Counted from the first letter of the stretch, positions 32,860-42,058 are shown. The stretch is DNA of 64,000 nt from an uncultured Planctomycetota bacterium (GCA_900696525.1 CAADGL010000016.1:124001-188000); one strand, 5' to 3'. Notes: generated from the sequence alone by a model not told the origin. Made by a program: numbers and translations.

Positions 32860-34962
32860 ATGTCCGCCGCACGCTCAAGGCGCGAAGGAACGCGTGACAC
32901 GCTGACGCTCTTCGAACAACTCGGCCCCGCAACACCGGGCCGCCCTGCCATTGCTGATCCCCAGCAGGCACGCGCCGTTGCAGTTGCCCCGGCGGAACCC
33001 ACGACCGGCGCCGCCGCCCGCGCCGCCGCCCGCGTCGGCGGCAACGGATCGAGCCCAACCCCGCCAGCCGGCAACGTGGACCCGGCCGGCAACGAGCCGC
33101 CGGCCGGCAACGGGCCGCCGCGCGGCGGCCGCGCGCCGCGCGTCCGCGTCACCGCCGAGGCGCTGGCGAGCAAGCAGCGCGACATCTCGGTCTCGGAGTT
33201 CTTCGCGAAGAACCGCCACCTGCTGGGCTTCGACAACAAGCGCAAGGCGCTGCTGACGACGGTCAAGGAGGCGGTCGACAACGCGCTCGACGCCTGCGAG
33301 GAAGCCGGCATCCTGCCCGACCTCGAAGTGCTGATCGACCAGCTCGCCGAAGACCGCTTCCGCGTCACCGTCCGCGACAACGGCCCCGGCATCGTCAAGC
33401 AGCAGATCCCCAACATCTTCGGCAAGCTGCTCTACGGCTCGAAGTTCCACCGGCTGAAGATGTCGCGCGGCCAGCAGGGCATCGGCATCTCCGCCGCCGG
33501 CATGTACGGGCTGATGACCACGGGCAAGCCGATCCACGTCACGTCGCGCACCAGCCCGAGAAAGCCGGCGCACCATTTCCAGATCGCCATCGACACCACC
33601 AAGAACCGGCCCGACATCGTCCACGACGAAGAGCAGGACGTGCCCTGGGAGCGCGGCACCGCCGCCACCATCGAGCTCGTCGCCACCTACGCCAAGGGCC
33701 GCCAGTCCGTCGACGAGTACATCGAGCAGACCGCCATCGCCAACCCGCACGCGCGCATCACCTATCGCGCCCCGCAGACCGGCGCCGGCGGCGACGGCGT
33801 CTCGCCCGTCGTGCGCGAGTTCCCGCGCGCCAGCGAAGACCTGCCCGCCGAGACGCGCGAGATCCAGCCGCACCCGCACGGCATCGAGCTGGGCGTGCTG
33901 ATGAAGATGGTGAGAGAGGCCGGCACGAAGGGACGCAGGGAAGAAGGCACAAAGGGAGGCGCGGACGGCTCAGCCGCGCGGACGCTCAGCGGCTTTCTGC
34001 AAAGCAGCTTCTCGCGCGTCAGCGCCCGCGTCGCCGACGAGATCTGCAAGAAGGCCGGTCTCAGCCCCAGGGCCCGCCCCGCCACCCTTTCGCCCCAGGA
34101 CATCGAGAAACTCTACTCCGCCATGCAGTCGGTCAGGATCATGGCCCCGCCGACCGACTGCCTGGCGCCCATCGGCGTGCGGGCACTGCTCGCGGGTCTT
34201 CTCAAGGAGGTCAAGGCCGAGTTCTACACCGCCACCACGCGCGAGCCCGCCGTCTACCGCGGAAACCCGTTCCTGATCGAGGTCGGCATGGCCTACGGCG
34301 GCAGCCTGCCCGCCGACGAGCCGGCCCGCATCATCCGCTTCGCCAACCGCGTGCCGCTGCTCTATCAGCAGTCGGCCTGCGCCGCGTTCAAGTCCGTCAC
34401 CGACGTTGACTGGCGCAACTACGCGCTCTCGCAGCCCGGCGGCGGCCTGCCGGTCGCGCCGCTGGTAGTCATGATCCACATGGCCAGCGTCTGGGTGCCG
34501 TTCACGAGCGAGAGCAAGGAGGCCATCGCCGACTACGAGGAAATCCGCAAGGAGATGAAGCTCGCGCTCCAGGAATGCGGCCGCAAGCTCGCGACGTACA
34601 TCCGCCGGCGGAAGCGCCAGCGCCTCGAAGGCGAGCGGCGCAGCATCTTCGAACGCTACATCCAGGACGTGGCCGCGGCCCTCGCCGCCATCTCCGGCGC
34701 CAATGCCTCCAAGCTCGCCGTCGGCCTACAGGCCATCGCCCGCCGCCGCACCGCCGAAGCCGACGTCCGGCTCGACGAGGACGGACGACCGATCGACGCC
34801 AAGGCCAGCCCGGCGGGCGCCGGCGACGAGCTGAGCGGCGATGAGTCCACCGTAATCGTGCCGGAGAACGAAGCCCCGCCTGAAGGCGACGTCCTGTTCG
34901 AGAACGACAGCGGAGCTTCCGGCGTCAGCGCCACCGCGGGCAGGAAGCGCCGCCGGCGCTGA
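32860..34962 (+). CDS. top6B: DNA topoisomerase VI subunit B (type IIB), without an adjacent A subunit
   Basis: A 700-residue GHKL-ATPase subunit of topoisomerase VI, the type IIB enzyme that relaxes and decatenates DNA. After a ~95-residue low-complexity Ala/Pro/Gly-Asn extension comes [19 protein letters not shown], the ATP-binding N box EAVDNALDA (137-145), RDNGPGI (172-178) and the lid SRGQQGIG (202-209). Next are the helix-2-turn-helix and transducer domains ([61 protein letters not shown]). A Gly/Lys/Glu insert (about 350-377) and a disordered tail (about 640-700) are extra. The ATG at 32860 follows GGGAGG. The cleaving A subunit, usually the next gene, is absent from the window. Confidence 0.93.
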   Translation: MSAARSRREGTRDTLTLFEQLGPATPGRPAIADPQQARAVAVAPAEPTTGAAARAAARVGGNGSSPTPPAGNVDPAGNEPPAGNGPPRGGRAPRVRVTAEALASKQRDISVSEFFAKNRHLLGFDNKRKALLTTVKEAVDNALDACEEAGILPDLEVLIDQLAEDRFRVTVRDNGPGIVKQQIPNIFGKLLYGSKFHRLKMSRGQQGIGISAAGMYGLMTTGKPIHVTSRTSPRKPAHHFQIAIDTTKNRPDIVHDEEQDVPWERGTAATIELVATYAKGRQSVDEYIEQTAIANPHARITYRAPQTGAGGDGVSPVVREFPRASEDLPAETREIQPHPHGIELGVLMKMVREAGTKGRREEGTKGGADGSAARTLSGFLQSSFSRVSARVADEICKKAGLSPRARPATLSPQDIEKLYSAMQSVRIMAPPTDCLAPIGVRALLAGLLKEVKAEFYTATTREPAVYRGNPFLIEVGMAYGGSLPADEPARIIRFANRVPLLYQQSACAAFKSVTDVDWRNYALSQPGGGLPVAPLVVMIHMASVWVPFTSESKEAIADYEEIRKEMKLALQECGRKLATYIRRRKRQRLEGERRSIFERYIQDVAAALAAISGANASKLAVGLQAIARRRTAEADVRLDEDGRPIDAKASPAGAGDELSGDESTVIVPENEAPPEGDVLFENDSGASGVSATAGRKRRRR

Positions 34963-35143
34963 CGTCGGCCAGTGTGGCACGCGGCGTTCATCCCCTGCCA
35001 TGCCGCCAGGCGAAACCGCGCCCGTTCGATGTCTTTTCGCGGAACACGCCGCCGGTCCAGACGTCTAACCGGTTGTCCCGGGCCGGGTGGGTCCGCGTGC
35101 GGTAACATGAGCGCGGTCCTCTCGCGGACAAAGGAGTGCGAAC
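34963..35143. other. Gap before the DUF4139 gene, with a shared promoter-like motif
   Basis: No gene is seen. TAACATGAGCGCGGT at 35103-35117 closely matches TAATATGAGCGCGGT at 32822-32836. The first base of the motif lies 41 and 38 nt, respectively, before the start codons. It could be a shared -10 or operator-like element. No good -35 is found at either. Confidence 0.3.
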
Positions 35144-37225
35144 ATGAATCGAGCGCGGCGTGCGGCGAGCCTGGTCGCGGTCCCGCTGCTGGCGGCGTTG
35201 CCGGGCGGCGTCACGGACCGAGGCGCGGCGCTGGCGGCCGGACCGGCCGAGCTGAAGGTCAGCCGGGTGGCAGTCTTTTCGAGCGGCGTCGCCTATTTCG
35301 AGTGCGACGCGACGGTGGAGGGCTCGGCGACGGCGCAGCTCGATTTCCGCACTGAGCAGATCAACGACATCATCAAGTCGCTGGTTGTCTTCGACCCGGG
35401 CGGCAGCGTGGGCGTCGTCGGATACGCCTCGCAGGACCCGCTCGAAAAGACGCTACGCAGCTTCGGCGTCGACCTGACCGGCAAGCCGACGCTCGGCCAG
35501 CTTCTCGATCAGCTTCGCGGCGAGCCCGTGCGCATCAGCGGCTCGACCAGCGCCGAGGGCGTCATCCTCGGCGTCGAGCGGCAGCGCGTGCCCGTGAAGG
35601 ACACGTCGGTCGAAGTGGATGTGCTGAACCTCCTGACGGACAGCGGCGTTCAGCAGCTTCGCGTCAACGAGCTCGGCGGCATCCAGCTTACCAACGCGAA
35701 AGTGGCCGGCGAGCTGAAGAAGGCCCTCGCCGCGCTGGCCGCCAGCCACGACGCCGACAAGAAGTCCGTGCGGCTGAACTTCCACGGGCAGGGCCAGCGC
35801 AAGGTGCGCGTCGCGTACTTGCTGGAAGCGCCGATCTGGAAGACGACGTATCGCCTGGCGCTCGACGAGAAGGAGAAGCCCTTCCTCCAGGGCTGGGCGA
35901 CCGTCGAGAACGCCACCGAGGAGGATTGGGACAACATCCGCCTCTCGCTCGTCTCCGGCCGGCCGATCTCGTTCGTGATGGACCTCTACACGCCGATCTA
36001 CATCCCGCGGCCCAGGGTCGAGCTGGAGCTCTACGCTTCCTTGCGCCCGCCGGCGTACGAGGGCGCGCTTCGCGAGGACAAGGCGGGCGCGGGCGGGGAA
36101 GGGCGGAGTGTTCGTGGTGGACGCGCGATGGAACGCCTGGCTGAAAAGGTGCCCATGGCTCCCGCCCCGGCGGCCTTAATTACCGGCGACGCCCAGAACT
36201 GGGCCGCCGCGGAGGAACCGATGACGCTCGCCGACAGCGGCGTCGAGTCGGTCGCCGCCGCCACCGAGGCCGGCGAGCTGTTCGAGTACGCGATCAAGAT
36301 GCCGGTGTCGATCGCCCGGCGGCAGGCGGCGATGCTGCCGATCGTCAACGACGCGATCGAAGGCGAGAAGGTGAGCATCTACAACCCGGCCACGCACGCG
36401 AAGTATCCGCTGAACGGCCTCCAGATCACGAACACGACCGGGCTGAACCTGATGCAGGGGCCGGTCACCGTCTTCGACGGCAACGTCTACGCCGGCGACG
36501 CGCGCCTGCCCGACCTCCAGCCCGGCGAGAAGCGGCTGATCGGCTACGCCCTCGACCTGGCGTGCGAGGTGACGGTGCGCGGCACGCCGCATCCGCAGGA
36601 CCTGCTCAGCCTGCGCATCGCCAAGGGCACGCTGTGGCTGACGCACAAGCAGGTCGATGAGCGCCGCTACGTCGTGAAGAACAAGGCCGAGAAGCCCAAG
36701 AACGTGCTGATCGAGCAGTCGTACGGCGACGACTGGAAGCTGATCGAGCCGGCCAAGCCGCACGAGCGCACCGCGAACCTGTCGCGCTTCAAGGTCAGCG
36801 CGCCCGCGAGCCAGACCGTCGAGCAGCCGGTGCGCCTGGAGCGGACGATCGAGGAAGCCGTCGCCCTGGGCAACCTGGGCGCCGATCAGATTCGCTTCTA
36901 CATCCGCAGCCGCGCGATCTCGCCCGCGGTCAAGGAGGCGCTGGAGCGCGTCATCACGCTGCGGGCCGAGCTGGACACCGCCTCGCGCCAGCGCGCCGAC
37001 GGCGAGCAGCAGCTCGCCCAGGCCGTGCAGGAGCAGACGCGCGTGCGGCAGAACCTGCAAACGCTGGAGAAGAACACCGACGTCTACAAGCGGCAGCTCA
37101 AGAAGTTCGACGACCTGGAGACGCAGATCGAGCAGCTCACGGCGCGAAAGGACGAGCTGCGCAAGGCCGAGGAGGCGCGGCGCGGCGCGCTGGAGCAGTA
37201 CCTGCTGTCGCTCGACGTGAAATAG
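35144..37225 (+). CDS. Exported DUF4139-domain protein with C-terminal coiled coil
   Basis: A 693-residue protein of the DUF4139 (mucoidy-inhibitor-A-like) family, whose function is not established. A signal peptide (residues 1-32) is followed by a beta-rich start (VSRVAVFSSGVAYFE, NDIIKSLVVFD). The family core comes next (VRVAYLLEAPIWKTTYRL, GWATVENATEEDWDNIRLSLVSGRP, and later VEQSYGDDWKL-like blocks). Residues from about 600 to the end form a charged coiled coil (TASRQRADGEQQLAQAVQEQ, LEKNTDVYKRQLKKFDDLE). A Gly/Arg-rich stretch near residue 320 looks disordered. AAAGGAG sits nine bases before the ATG. It follows top6B on the same strand after 181 bp but is probably transcribed independently. 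Confidence 0.85.
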   Translation: MNRARRAASLVAVPLLAALPGGVTDRGAALAAGPAELKVSRVAVFSSGVAYFECDATVEGSATAQLDFRTEQINDIIKSLVVFDPGGSVGVVGYASQDPLEKTLRSFGVDLTGKPTLGQLLDQLRGEPVRISGSTSAEGVILGVERQRVPVKDTSVEVDVLNLLTDSGVQQLRVNELGGIQLTNAKVAGELKKALAALAASHDADKKSVRLNFHGQGQRKVRVAYLLEAPIWKTTYRLALDEKEKPFLQGWATVENATEEDWDNIRLSLVSGRPISFVMDLYTPIYIPRPRVELELYASLRPPAYEGALREDKAGAGGEGRSVRGGRAMERLAEKVPMAPAPAALITGDAQNWAAAEEPMTLADSGVESVAAATEAGELFEYAIKMPVSIARRQAAMLPIVNDAIEGEKVSIYNPATHAKYPLNGLQITNTTGLNLMQGPVTVFDGNVYAGDARLPDLQPGEKRLIGYALDLACEVTVRGTPHPQDLLSLRIAKGTLWLTHKQVDERRYVVKNKAEKPKNVLIEQSYGDDWKLIEPAKPHERTANLSRFKVSAPASQTVEQPVRLERTIEEAVALGNLGADQIRFYIRSRAISPAVKEALERVITLRAELDTASRQRADGEQQLAQAVQEQTRVRQNLQTLEKNTDVYKRQLKKFDDLETQIEQLTARKDELRKAEEARRGALEQYLLSLDVK

Positions 37226-37265
37226 ACGCGAGCACCGCGCCGCGGACCCGAGCCGCGTCCGGCCG

Positions 37266-37946
37266 CTACTCGCCCATCAGCGGATCTGGAACCACCGACA
37301 CCGCCGCCGGAAGGCATTGGCGGACGACGGCGGCGTAGACGTGCGACGAGGCGCCGGCGCCCTCGCAGGGCGCGGTCTCGTTCAGGCAGTTCAGGAGCAT
37401 CTCGCGGGCCGCGTCATCGCGCGGGGCGCCGACCGGACGGCGAATGAGCGCGACGAGGATGGGCTCGTTGAGCAGCGGCGCCAGCCGTGCCGCACGCAGC
37501 GAGTCCGCCACGTCGATCGCCGGTGCCATGCCCCCGCCCGGAAACACCTGTCCCGCGAGCGCGTCGGGTGAGAACTCGCGCGCGTGCCATCGTGTGCACA
37601 CGCAGTCGTTGCTCCAGGCCTGGAACAGCAGCAGCGCGCACGTCTCGTACTCGCCGCGGCCGTTCGCCAGATCGTCCGCGACGCGCAGCACGCCCGTCCC
37701 CGCCCGCGATGGCTCGCGCGTCGGAGCGGTCCAGTGCGGCATCAGCGACAGCACGATCGCCGCCGCCGTCGCAAGCACGGCGACCCAGGGCCGCACGCGG
37801 ATGAGGCGCGCGGCGCGCGACAGCGGCGCGTCGGGATGGGTGGCGGTGAGCGAACCTGCGCTCCGGGCCTTGGCGATGAGGTCGTCGAGTTCCGCGACCT
37901 GGCGGAGAAGGACTTCGAGTCGATCGGGGTGGATGCGCATGCTCAT
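37266..37946 (-). CDS. Single-pass membrane protein paired with an ECF sigma factor
   Basis: A 226-residue protein. The N terminus (RIHPDRLEVLLRQVAELDDLI) is a short helical cytoplasmic part, followed by one transmembrane helix at about residues 52-70 (PWVAVLATAAAIVLSLMP) and a ~150-residue exported part with paired cysteines. The order sigma factor then membrane protein, ten bases apart, is the classic arrangement of an ECF sigma factor with its anti-sigma or sensor protein. However, no anti-sigma (ZAS or RskA-like) motif is visible, so the role is inferred from context. The start at 37946 (ATG) is a choice between two near ATGs (37946, 37940). Confidence 0.65.
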   Translation of the reverse strand: MSMRIHPDRLEVLLRQVAELDDLIAKARSAGSLTATHPDAPLSRAARLIRVRPWVAVLATAAAIVLSLMPHWTAPTREPSRAGTGVLRVADDLANGRGEYETCALLLFQAWSNDCVCTRWHAREFSPDALAGQVFPGGGMAPAIDVADSLRAARLAPLLNEPILVALIRRPVGAPRDDAAREMLLNCLNETAPCEGAGASSHVYAAVVRQCLPAAVSVVPDPLMGE

Positions 37947-37956
37947 GACTACCCCA

Positions 37957-38589
37957 TTATTCAAGCAGCAGGCGGATCTGCTCGACGATCTCCTGCGAGA
38001 ACCCCTTGCGGTGCAGGCAGTTCCGCAGCTTCTCATGGCCCGATAACTTTCTGGCGTGCACGGTGCTGGCCGCAATCCTAAGTGTCGACGCCAGCTCGCG
38101 TTCCGTTCCTCCGCGGGCCAGCTCCAGGACGATAAACCGCTCATCCGGGCTAATCGCGCTCGGCCCCGGCCCGTAAAGACAGTCGCGAAGCGCATCGAGC
38201 AGCTCGGCGTGCGCCAGGGCATCCTCGCCGCGGTCTTCCCAGTGTATATCGTCCGATAACTCGGCCGCCGCCGACCGCCTCGCCGCGCGGTAGTGCTGTA
38301 GCCAGACGTTGTTCGCGATCGCGTATACGTACGTCGACACCGCCGACCGCGCCGGGTCGTACCGCTTCTCCGCCACCGCCTGCCACAACCGGCCCCAGGT
38401 CTGCTGCACCAGCTCGTCCGCCAGGTCGCCCCGCCCGCCGCTGCGCCTGACGAACATCCGCCTCAGGCCGGCGTCGAGCCGCGCGTGCAGGCGTTCGAAG
38501 GCCATGCGTTGGCCGGCGGCGACGCCGGCCGCCAGCTCGCCATTCTCGTCGACCGGGTCGCGGGATCGGCTGGGGCGGTGCTCGCTCAT
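37957..38589 (-). CDS. ECF-type RNA polymerase sigma factor
   Basis: A 210-residue sigma factor. Region 2 (about residues 35-105) contains GDLADELVQQTWGRLWQAV and the -10-binding stretch STYVYAIANNVWLQHYR. Region 4 (about 150-200) is a helix-turn-helix (RGGTERELASTLRIAASTVHARKL) for the -35 element. The Gln-Gln-Thr-Trp start of the region 2 helix is common in planctomycete ECF factors. The ATG at 38589 (MSEHRPSRSR) is preferred over an upstream start that would add 37 basic residues with no domain. It probably controls a few genes, perhaps its own operon; the divergent small lipoprotein gene 200 bp away is one candidate target. Confidence 0.85.
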   Translation of the reverse strand: MSEHRPSRSRDPVDENGELAAGVAAGQRMAFERLHARLDAGLRRMFVRRSGGRGDLADELVQQTWGRLWQAVAEKRYDPARSAVSTYVYAIANNVWLQHYRAARRSAAAELSDDIHWEDRGEDALAHAELLDALRDCLYGPGPSAISPDERFIVLELARGGTERELASTLRIAASTVHARKLSGHEKLRNCLHRKGFSQEIVEQIRLLLE

Positions 38590-38681
38590 TGAACTCGACA
38601 ACGTAAGGGAACTCTTGGTGCTTCGCAAAAGCGGCCGGCGCGCTTCGAGAAAAGGCCGGTGGGCGGCGTCTGGGGGCTGGG

Positions 38682-38710
38682 TTTCCGGACATGGCCCCAA
38701 CCGTTATAGT
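38682..38710 (+). promoter_or_regulatory. Possible promoter of the small lipoprotein gene
   Basis: TTTCCG (38682-38687), a 17-nt spacer and TATAGT (38705-38710) lie about 80 nt before the ATG. The -10 is good and the -35 is weak for sigma-70. An ECF factor could read a different -35. Confidence 0.35.
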
Positions 38711-38789
38711 GAGGGCGCAACGGGAGCTCTACCTTACAAGATCAGGCGCCCGCCTGGCGGTGAGAGCTCGCGAACAGGGAGGTTACGCG

Positions 38790-38966
38790 ATGACCAGGCG
38801 GATGCTGAAGTTGGTGGCGCTGATCGGGTGCGGGGGCGCGCTGACGGCGGTGACGGGCTGCGGGGCGCTGGCGCTGACGGTCGGGCAGGGGTTGCTGAGC
38901 GGCTACCTCAGCTCGGTGCTGGCCGACGCGGTCGGCGCGCTGCTGAGCGGCGGCGGCGCTCCCTAA
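38790..38966 (+). CDS. Small predicted lipoprotein, 58 residues
   Basis: A 58-residue protein. Basic start MTRRMLKL, hydrophobic core VALIGCGGALTA, then a lipobox VTGC with Cys at residue 24. A small mature part follows, itself hydrophobic and Gly/Ala/Leu-rich (LTVGQGLLSGYLSSVLADAVGALLSGGG). An AGGGAGG site eight bases before the ATG is strong evidence for translation. Planctomycete genomes carry many such short lipoproteins of unknown function; I cannot assign a role. It lies between the divergent ECF sigma gene and nuoI. Confidence 0.7.
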   Translation: MTRRMLKLVALIGCGGALTAVTGCGALALTVGQGLLSGYLSSVLADAVGALLSGGGAP

Positions 38967-39032
38967 CGAGGCGTCGCCCAGGACGGTGCGGGACGGCCCC
39001 GCCGTGGCGCGGGCCCGGCGCGAGGAGAGCGC

Positions 39033-39617
39033 GTGCGCGGCTATTTTCGCGAGGTCTACAAAAGCGTCTACACCATCCTCGTCGGACTGCGCATCACGCT
39101 GCGCTACCACTTCGCGCAGAAGGTGACATTGCAGTACCCCGACGTCGCACCGGCGCTGCAACCGCGCTTCCGCGGCTTCCACTTCTTCGAGATTCAGAAG
39201 TGCATCGGCTGCGACCTGTGCGCCAAGGCCTGCCCCGTTGACTGCATCTACATCGAGAAGAGCGGCCCGCGAAAGATCGACAAGACCGACGGCATCGCCC
39301 GCGGCGGCGCGCTGCACCGCTTCGCCATCGACTACGCCAAGTGCATGTTCTGCGCGCTCTGTTGCGAGCCCTGCCCCACCGACTGCATCCACATGGGCGA
39401 TGTCCACGACATGTCCGGCTACGACCGCCGCAGCATGATCGTCGAGTTCACCGAGCTGGCCCAGCGCGGCTTGCAGACGCCCCAGCCCCTCTGGATGCAA
39501 AAGCGGCCCCTGCCCGAGTGGGCCGAGCAGCGAAAACGACAGTGGATCGAGCGCGGCTCGCCCCACCGCGACGAGATGGTCAAGGCCCTCACCGAGTCCG
39601 ATCCCAAGGCCAAGTAG
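39033..39617 (+). CDS. nuoI: NADH-quinone oxidoreductase subunit I (NuoI-type 2x[4Fe-4S] ferredoxin), stand-alone
   Basis: A 194-residue protein of the NuoI family, which carries clusters N6a and N6b in the hydrophilic arm of complex I. Two CxxCxxCxxxCP motifs are complete: C57, C60, C63, C67 (CIGCDLCAKACP) and C104, C107, C110, C114 (CMFCALCCEPCP). The N-terminal amphipathic part (SVYTILVGLRITLRYHF) is the membrane-contacting helix typical of NuoI. It starts with GTG at 39033 behind a GAGGAG site. No other nuo gene is in the window, so either the operon is dispersed or the protein serves another electron carrier. The C terminus (WMQKRPLPEWAEQ) is extended. Confidence 0.9.
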   Translation: MRGYFREVYKSVYTILVGLRITLRYHFAQKVTLQYPDVAPALQPRFRGFHFFEIQKCIGCDLCAKACPVDCIYIEKSGPRKIDKTDGIARGGALHRFAIDYAKCMFCALCCEPCPTDCIHMGDVHDMSGYDRRSMIVEFTELAQRGLQTPQPLWMQKRPLPEWAEQRKRQWIERGSPHRDEMVKALTESDPKAK

Positions 39618-39697
39618 TCCGCGCCAACCAACCGATTCGTTTGCCCAGCACGCCCCGCTGGCTCGCTCCGCTCAGCACGCCCCGCGCCCGACGGCGA

Positions 39698-40606
39698 TCA
39701 CGCCGCCGACAGCCGCAGCAGCACGCGCAACGACCAGCGGACCGACGACGACGGCAGCGACTCGTGCGCCCCGTCCGACACGCGCCCCAGGTGCACCTGC
39801 GCCCCGCCCTCCCCCAGCCACACCCGGCAGATCGCCCCTTCCTCCAGCCGGCACAACGCCGGTCGCCCAAGCTCCGGCGGCGCGTCCCCCGCCACCACCA
39901 CCGCATCTCCCGGCATCAGCAGCGGCGACATCGCGGCGTCGTCCAGCTCCACGGCGAACGCCGTTGGAAACGAGCGCAGCAGCTCCCGCGCTTGCAGATA
40001 CCGCCGCACGCGACCGGCGCCGTCGGCTTGCCGCACGACCAGCGTGGTGGCGGCCGGGGCGTCGCGGTGCTCGACCGGCTCGCTCAGCGTGGCGGGCTGC
40101 GGTTCGCCGATCAGGGTATCCGGGCCCGGCGCCAGCCAGAAGCGCTCTCCTCCGCCCGGCGCCTCCAGCGGCAACTCGCCGGCGCTGAGAATGGGGATCA
40201 GCTCCGCGGCGCTCGGCGGCGGCAGCGGCCGGCCGGCCGGCGGACGCCCGGCGGGGGTGCGGCTGAGCAGATCGACGAAGGCCTCGACGGGGCCGGCCAG
40301 CACGGGACGTTCGTCGAGCAGGTTCGCCAGGCGCGCCAGGAAGTCGCGGTGCCGACGGCGGGCGCCGCTGATCACCAGCGACTGCCGCGCTTCGCGCCCG
40401 GTCAGCAGCCATTGCAGGTCTTCGCCGGTGACCTCGCAGATGCGCACCATCAACTCGCCGCCGGGCAGCGCGCCGCGCTCGTAGCGCTCGTACTCTTCGA
40501 CCGGTATGCCCAGCCGGGCGGCGAATTGCGGCTTGCCGCGCGCGCCGAAATGCCGCCGGCGCAGCTCCCGCAACCTGGAACTCAACTGTGCTTCCGGGCT
40601 CGCCAT
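39698..40606 (-). CDS. XRE-type regulator with a degenerate S24/LexA-like C-terminal domain
   Basis: A 302-residue predicted transcription regulator. Residues 10-69 form a Cro/C1-type helix-turn-helix (KPQFAARLGIPVEEYERYERG). After a Pro/Gly-rich linker the C-terminal region (about 214-302) resembles the S24 peptidase fold of LexA and phage repressors: FAVELDDAAMSPLLMPGDAVVV matches the pattern xVxGDSMxPxxxxGDxVVV. The nucleophile Ser is replaced by Ala (DAAM for GDSM), so self-cleavage is unlikely and the fold may only sense a ligand or dimerise. The ATG at 40606 has GGAGGG in front of it. The next gene upstream on this strand is fabF. Confidence 0.8.
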   Translation of the reverse strand: MASPEAQLSSRLRELRRRHFGARGKPQFAARLGIPVEEYERYERGALPGGELMVRICEVTGEDLQWLLTGREARQSLVISGARRRHRDFLARLANLLDERPVLAGPVEAFVDLLSRTPAGRPPAGRPLPPPSAAELIPILSAGELPLEAPGGGERFWLAPGPDTLIGEPQPATLSEPVEHRDAPAATTLVVRQADGAGRVRRYLQARELLRSFPTAFAVELDDAAMSPLLMPGDAVVVAGDAPPELGRPALCRLEEGAICRVWLGEGGAQVHLGRVSDGAHESLPSSSVRWSLRVLLRLSAA

Positions 40607-40788
40607 GGCTTCCCTCCGGCGGCGTGGTCGGGTCGCTTCGCGCCTCCGGGGCGCCAGTTTACCGCGCCGTCTACGGCTCGTGCCTTCCGGCGCACGAACA
40701 GCCGGGTCGCACGGCGGTCCGGCGCCGCCGATGCAGGCTGCGAATGAACCACGAGTGCTTATCGAAGCCGCGGCTCCATCGCAGAGCG

Positions 40789-42027
40789 TCAGAGCCGACG
40801 GAAAACCAGACAGGCGTTGTGGCCGCCGAAGCCGAACGAGTTGTTCATCACGGCGCGCAGGCGCGCGTCGCGGGCCGTGTTGGGGACGTAGTCCAGATCG
40901 CACTCGGGGTCGGGCTCTTCGAGGTTGATGGTGGGCGGCAGCGTGTTGTTCTCGATGGCCTTCACGCAGGCGATCGCCTCGATGCCGCCGCTGGCGCCCA
41001 GCAGGTGCCCGGTCGCGCCCTTGGTGCTGCTGACGGCGAGCCGGCGGGCGGCGGCGCCGAACACGGCCTTGATGGCCCGGGTCTCCGCCGCATCGCCCAG
41101 CGGCGTGCTGGTGCCGTGGGCGTTGATGTAATCGATGTCGTCGGGGCCGAGCCGCGCGTCGGCGAGGGCGGCGCTCATGGCACGAGCCGCGCCGCGCCCC
41201 TCCGGATCGGGCTGAACCATGTCGCCCGCGTCGCTGGTGGCGCCGAAACCGATCAGCTCGCAGTAGATCCGCGCCCCGCGCGCCCGGGCGTGCTCCAGCG
41301 CTTCGAAGACCAGCACGCCGGCCCCCTCGCTCAGCACGAAGCCGTCGCGCGACTTGTCGAACGGGCGCGAGGCCCGCGCCGGATCGTCGTTCCGGCTGCT
41401 GAGCGCCTTCATCGCCGCAAAGGCCGACAGCCCCAGCGGCGTCAGCGCCGCCTCGGAACCGCCCGTGACCATGAGATCGACCTGGCCCCGACGGATCGCG
41501 TGATAGGCGTCGCCCATCGCGTGGCCCGCCGATGCGCAGGCCGTCCCGACGGCCGTGCTCAGGCCGCGCAGGTCGAACTCGATGGAGATGTGGCCGGAGG
41601 CGGCGTTGGACATCAGCTTGGGAATGGTGAAGGCCGAGACGCGGCCGGGGCCCTTATCGAGCAGGCGCATGTGCTGCTGCTCGAGCTCTTCGATGCCGCC
41701 GATGCCGGTCCCGAGGATCACCCCGGCCCGCAGCGGATCGAACCGGCCGATTTCGAGATGGGCGTCGGCAATCGCCATCTTGGCGGAGGCGAAGGCCATC
41801 TGCGAGAAGCGGTCCATGCGCTTGCTGGCGCGGTGGTCGGCGAAGTTGGCGATGTCGAAGTCGATGCAGTCGCCGCCGAAGCGCACGTCGAAGGCCGAGG
41901 CGTCGAAACGCGTCACCGGGCGGATGCCGGACTTCGAGGTGATCAGGCCGTCCCAGAAAGCGGCGACGGAGGCCCCCAGGGGCGTGATGGCGCCCAGGCC
42001 GGTGATGACGACGCGACGATCGTTCAT
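40789..42027 (-). CDS. fabF: Beta-ketoacyl-ACP synthase II
   Basis: A 412-residue condensing enzyme of fatty-acid synthesis, which joins malonyl-ACP to a growing acyl-ACP. The catalytic triad is complete: C164 (GTACASAGHA), H304 (NAHGTSTPLGD) and H341 (KGATGHLLGASG). The length and the C-terminal NNSFGFGGHNA motif are those of FabF (KAS II) rather than FabH. It lies 31 nt after acpP, in the order acpP-fabF usual in bacteria, so the two are probably one transcript. It acts in the cytosol. Confidence 0.96.
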   Translation of the reverse strand: MNDRRVVITGLGAITPLGASVAAFWDGLITSKSGIRPVTRFDASAFDVRFGGDCIDFDIANFADHRASKRMDRFSQMAFASAKMAIADAHLEIGRFDPLRAGVILGTGIGGIEELEQQHMRLLDKGPGRVSAFTIPKLMSNAASGHISIEFDLRGLSTAVGTACASAGHAMGDAYHAIRRGQVDLMVTGGSEAALTPLGLSAFAAMKALSSRNDDPARASRPFDKSRDGFVLSEGAGVLVFEALEHARARGARIYCELIGFGATSDAGDMVQPDPEGRGAARAMSAALADARLGPDDIDYINAHGTSTPLGDAAETRAIKAVFGAAARRLAVSSTKGATGHLLGASGGIEAIACVKAIENNTLPPTINLEEPDPECDLDYVPNTARDARLRAVMNNSFGFGGHNACLVFRRL

Positions 42028-42058
42028 GAGTCAGTCCGTCCTGCGCAGCGCCGCAGAG

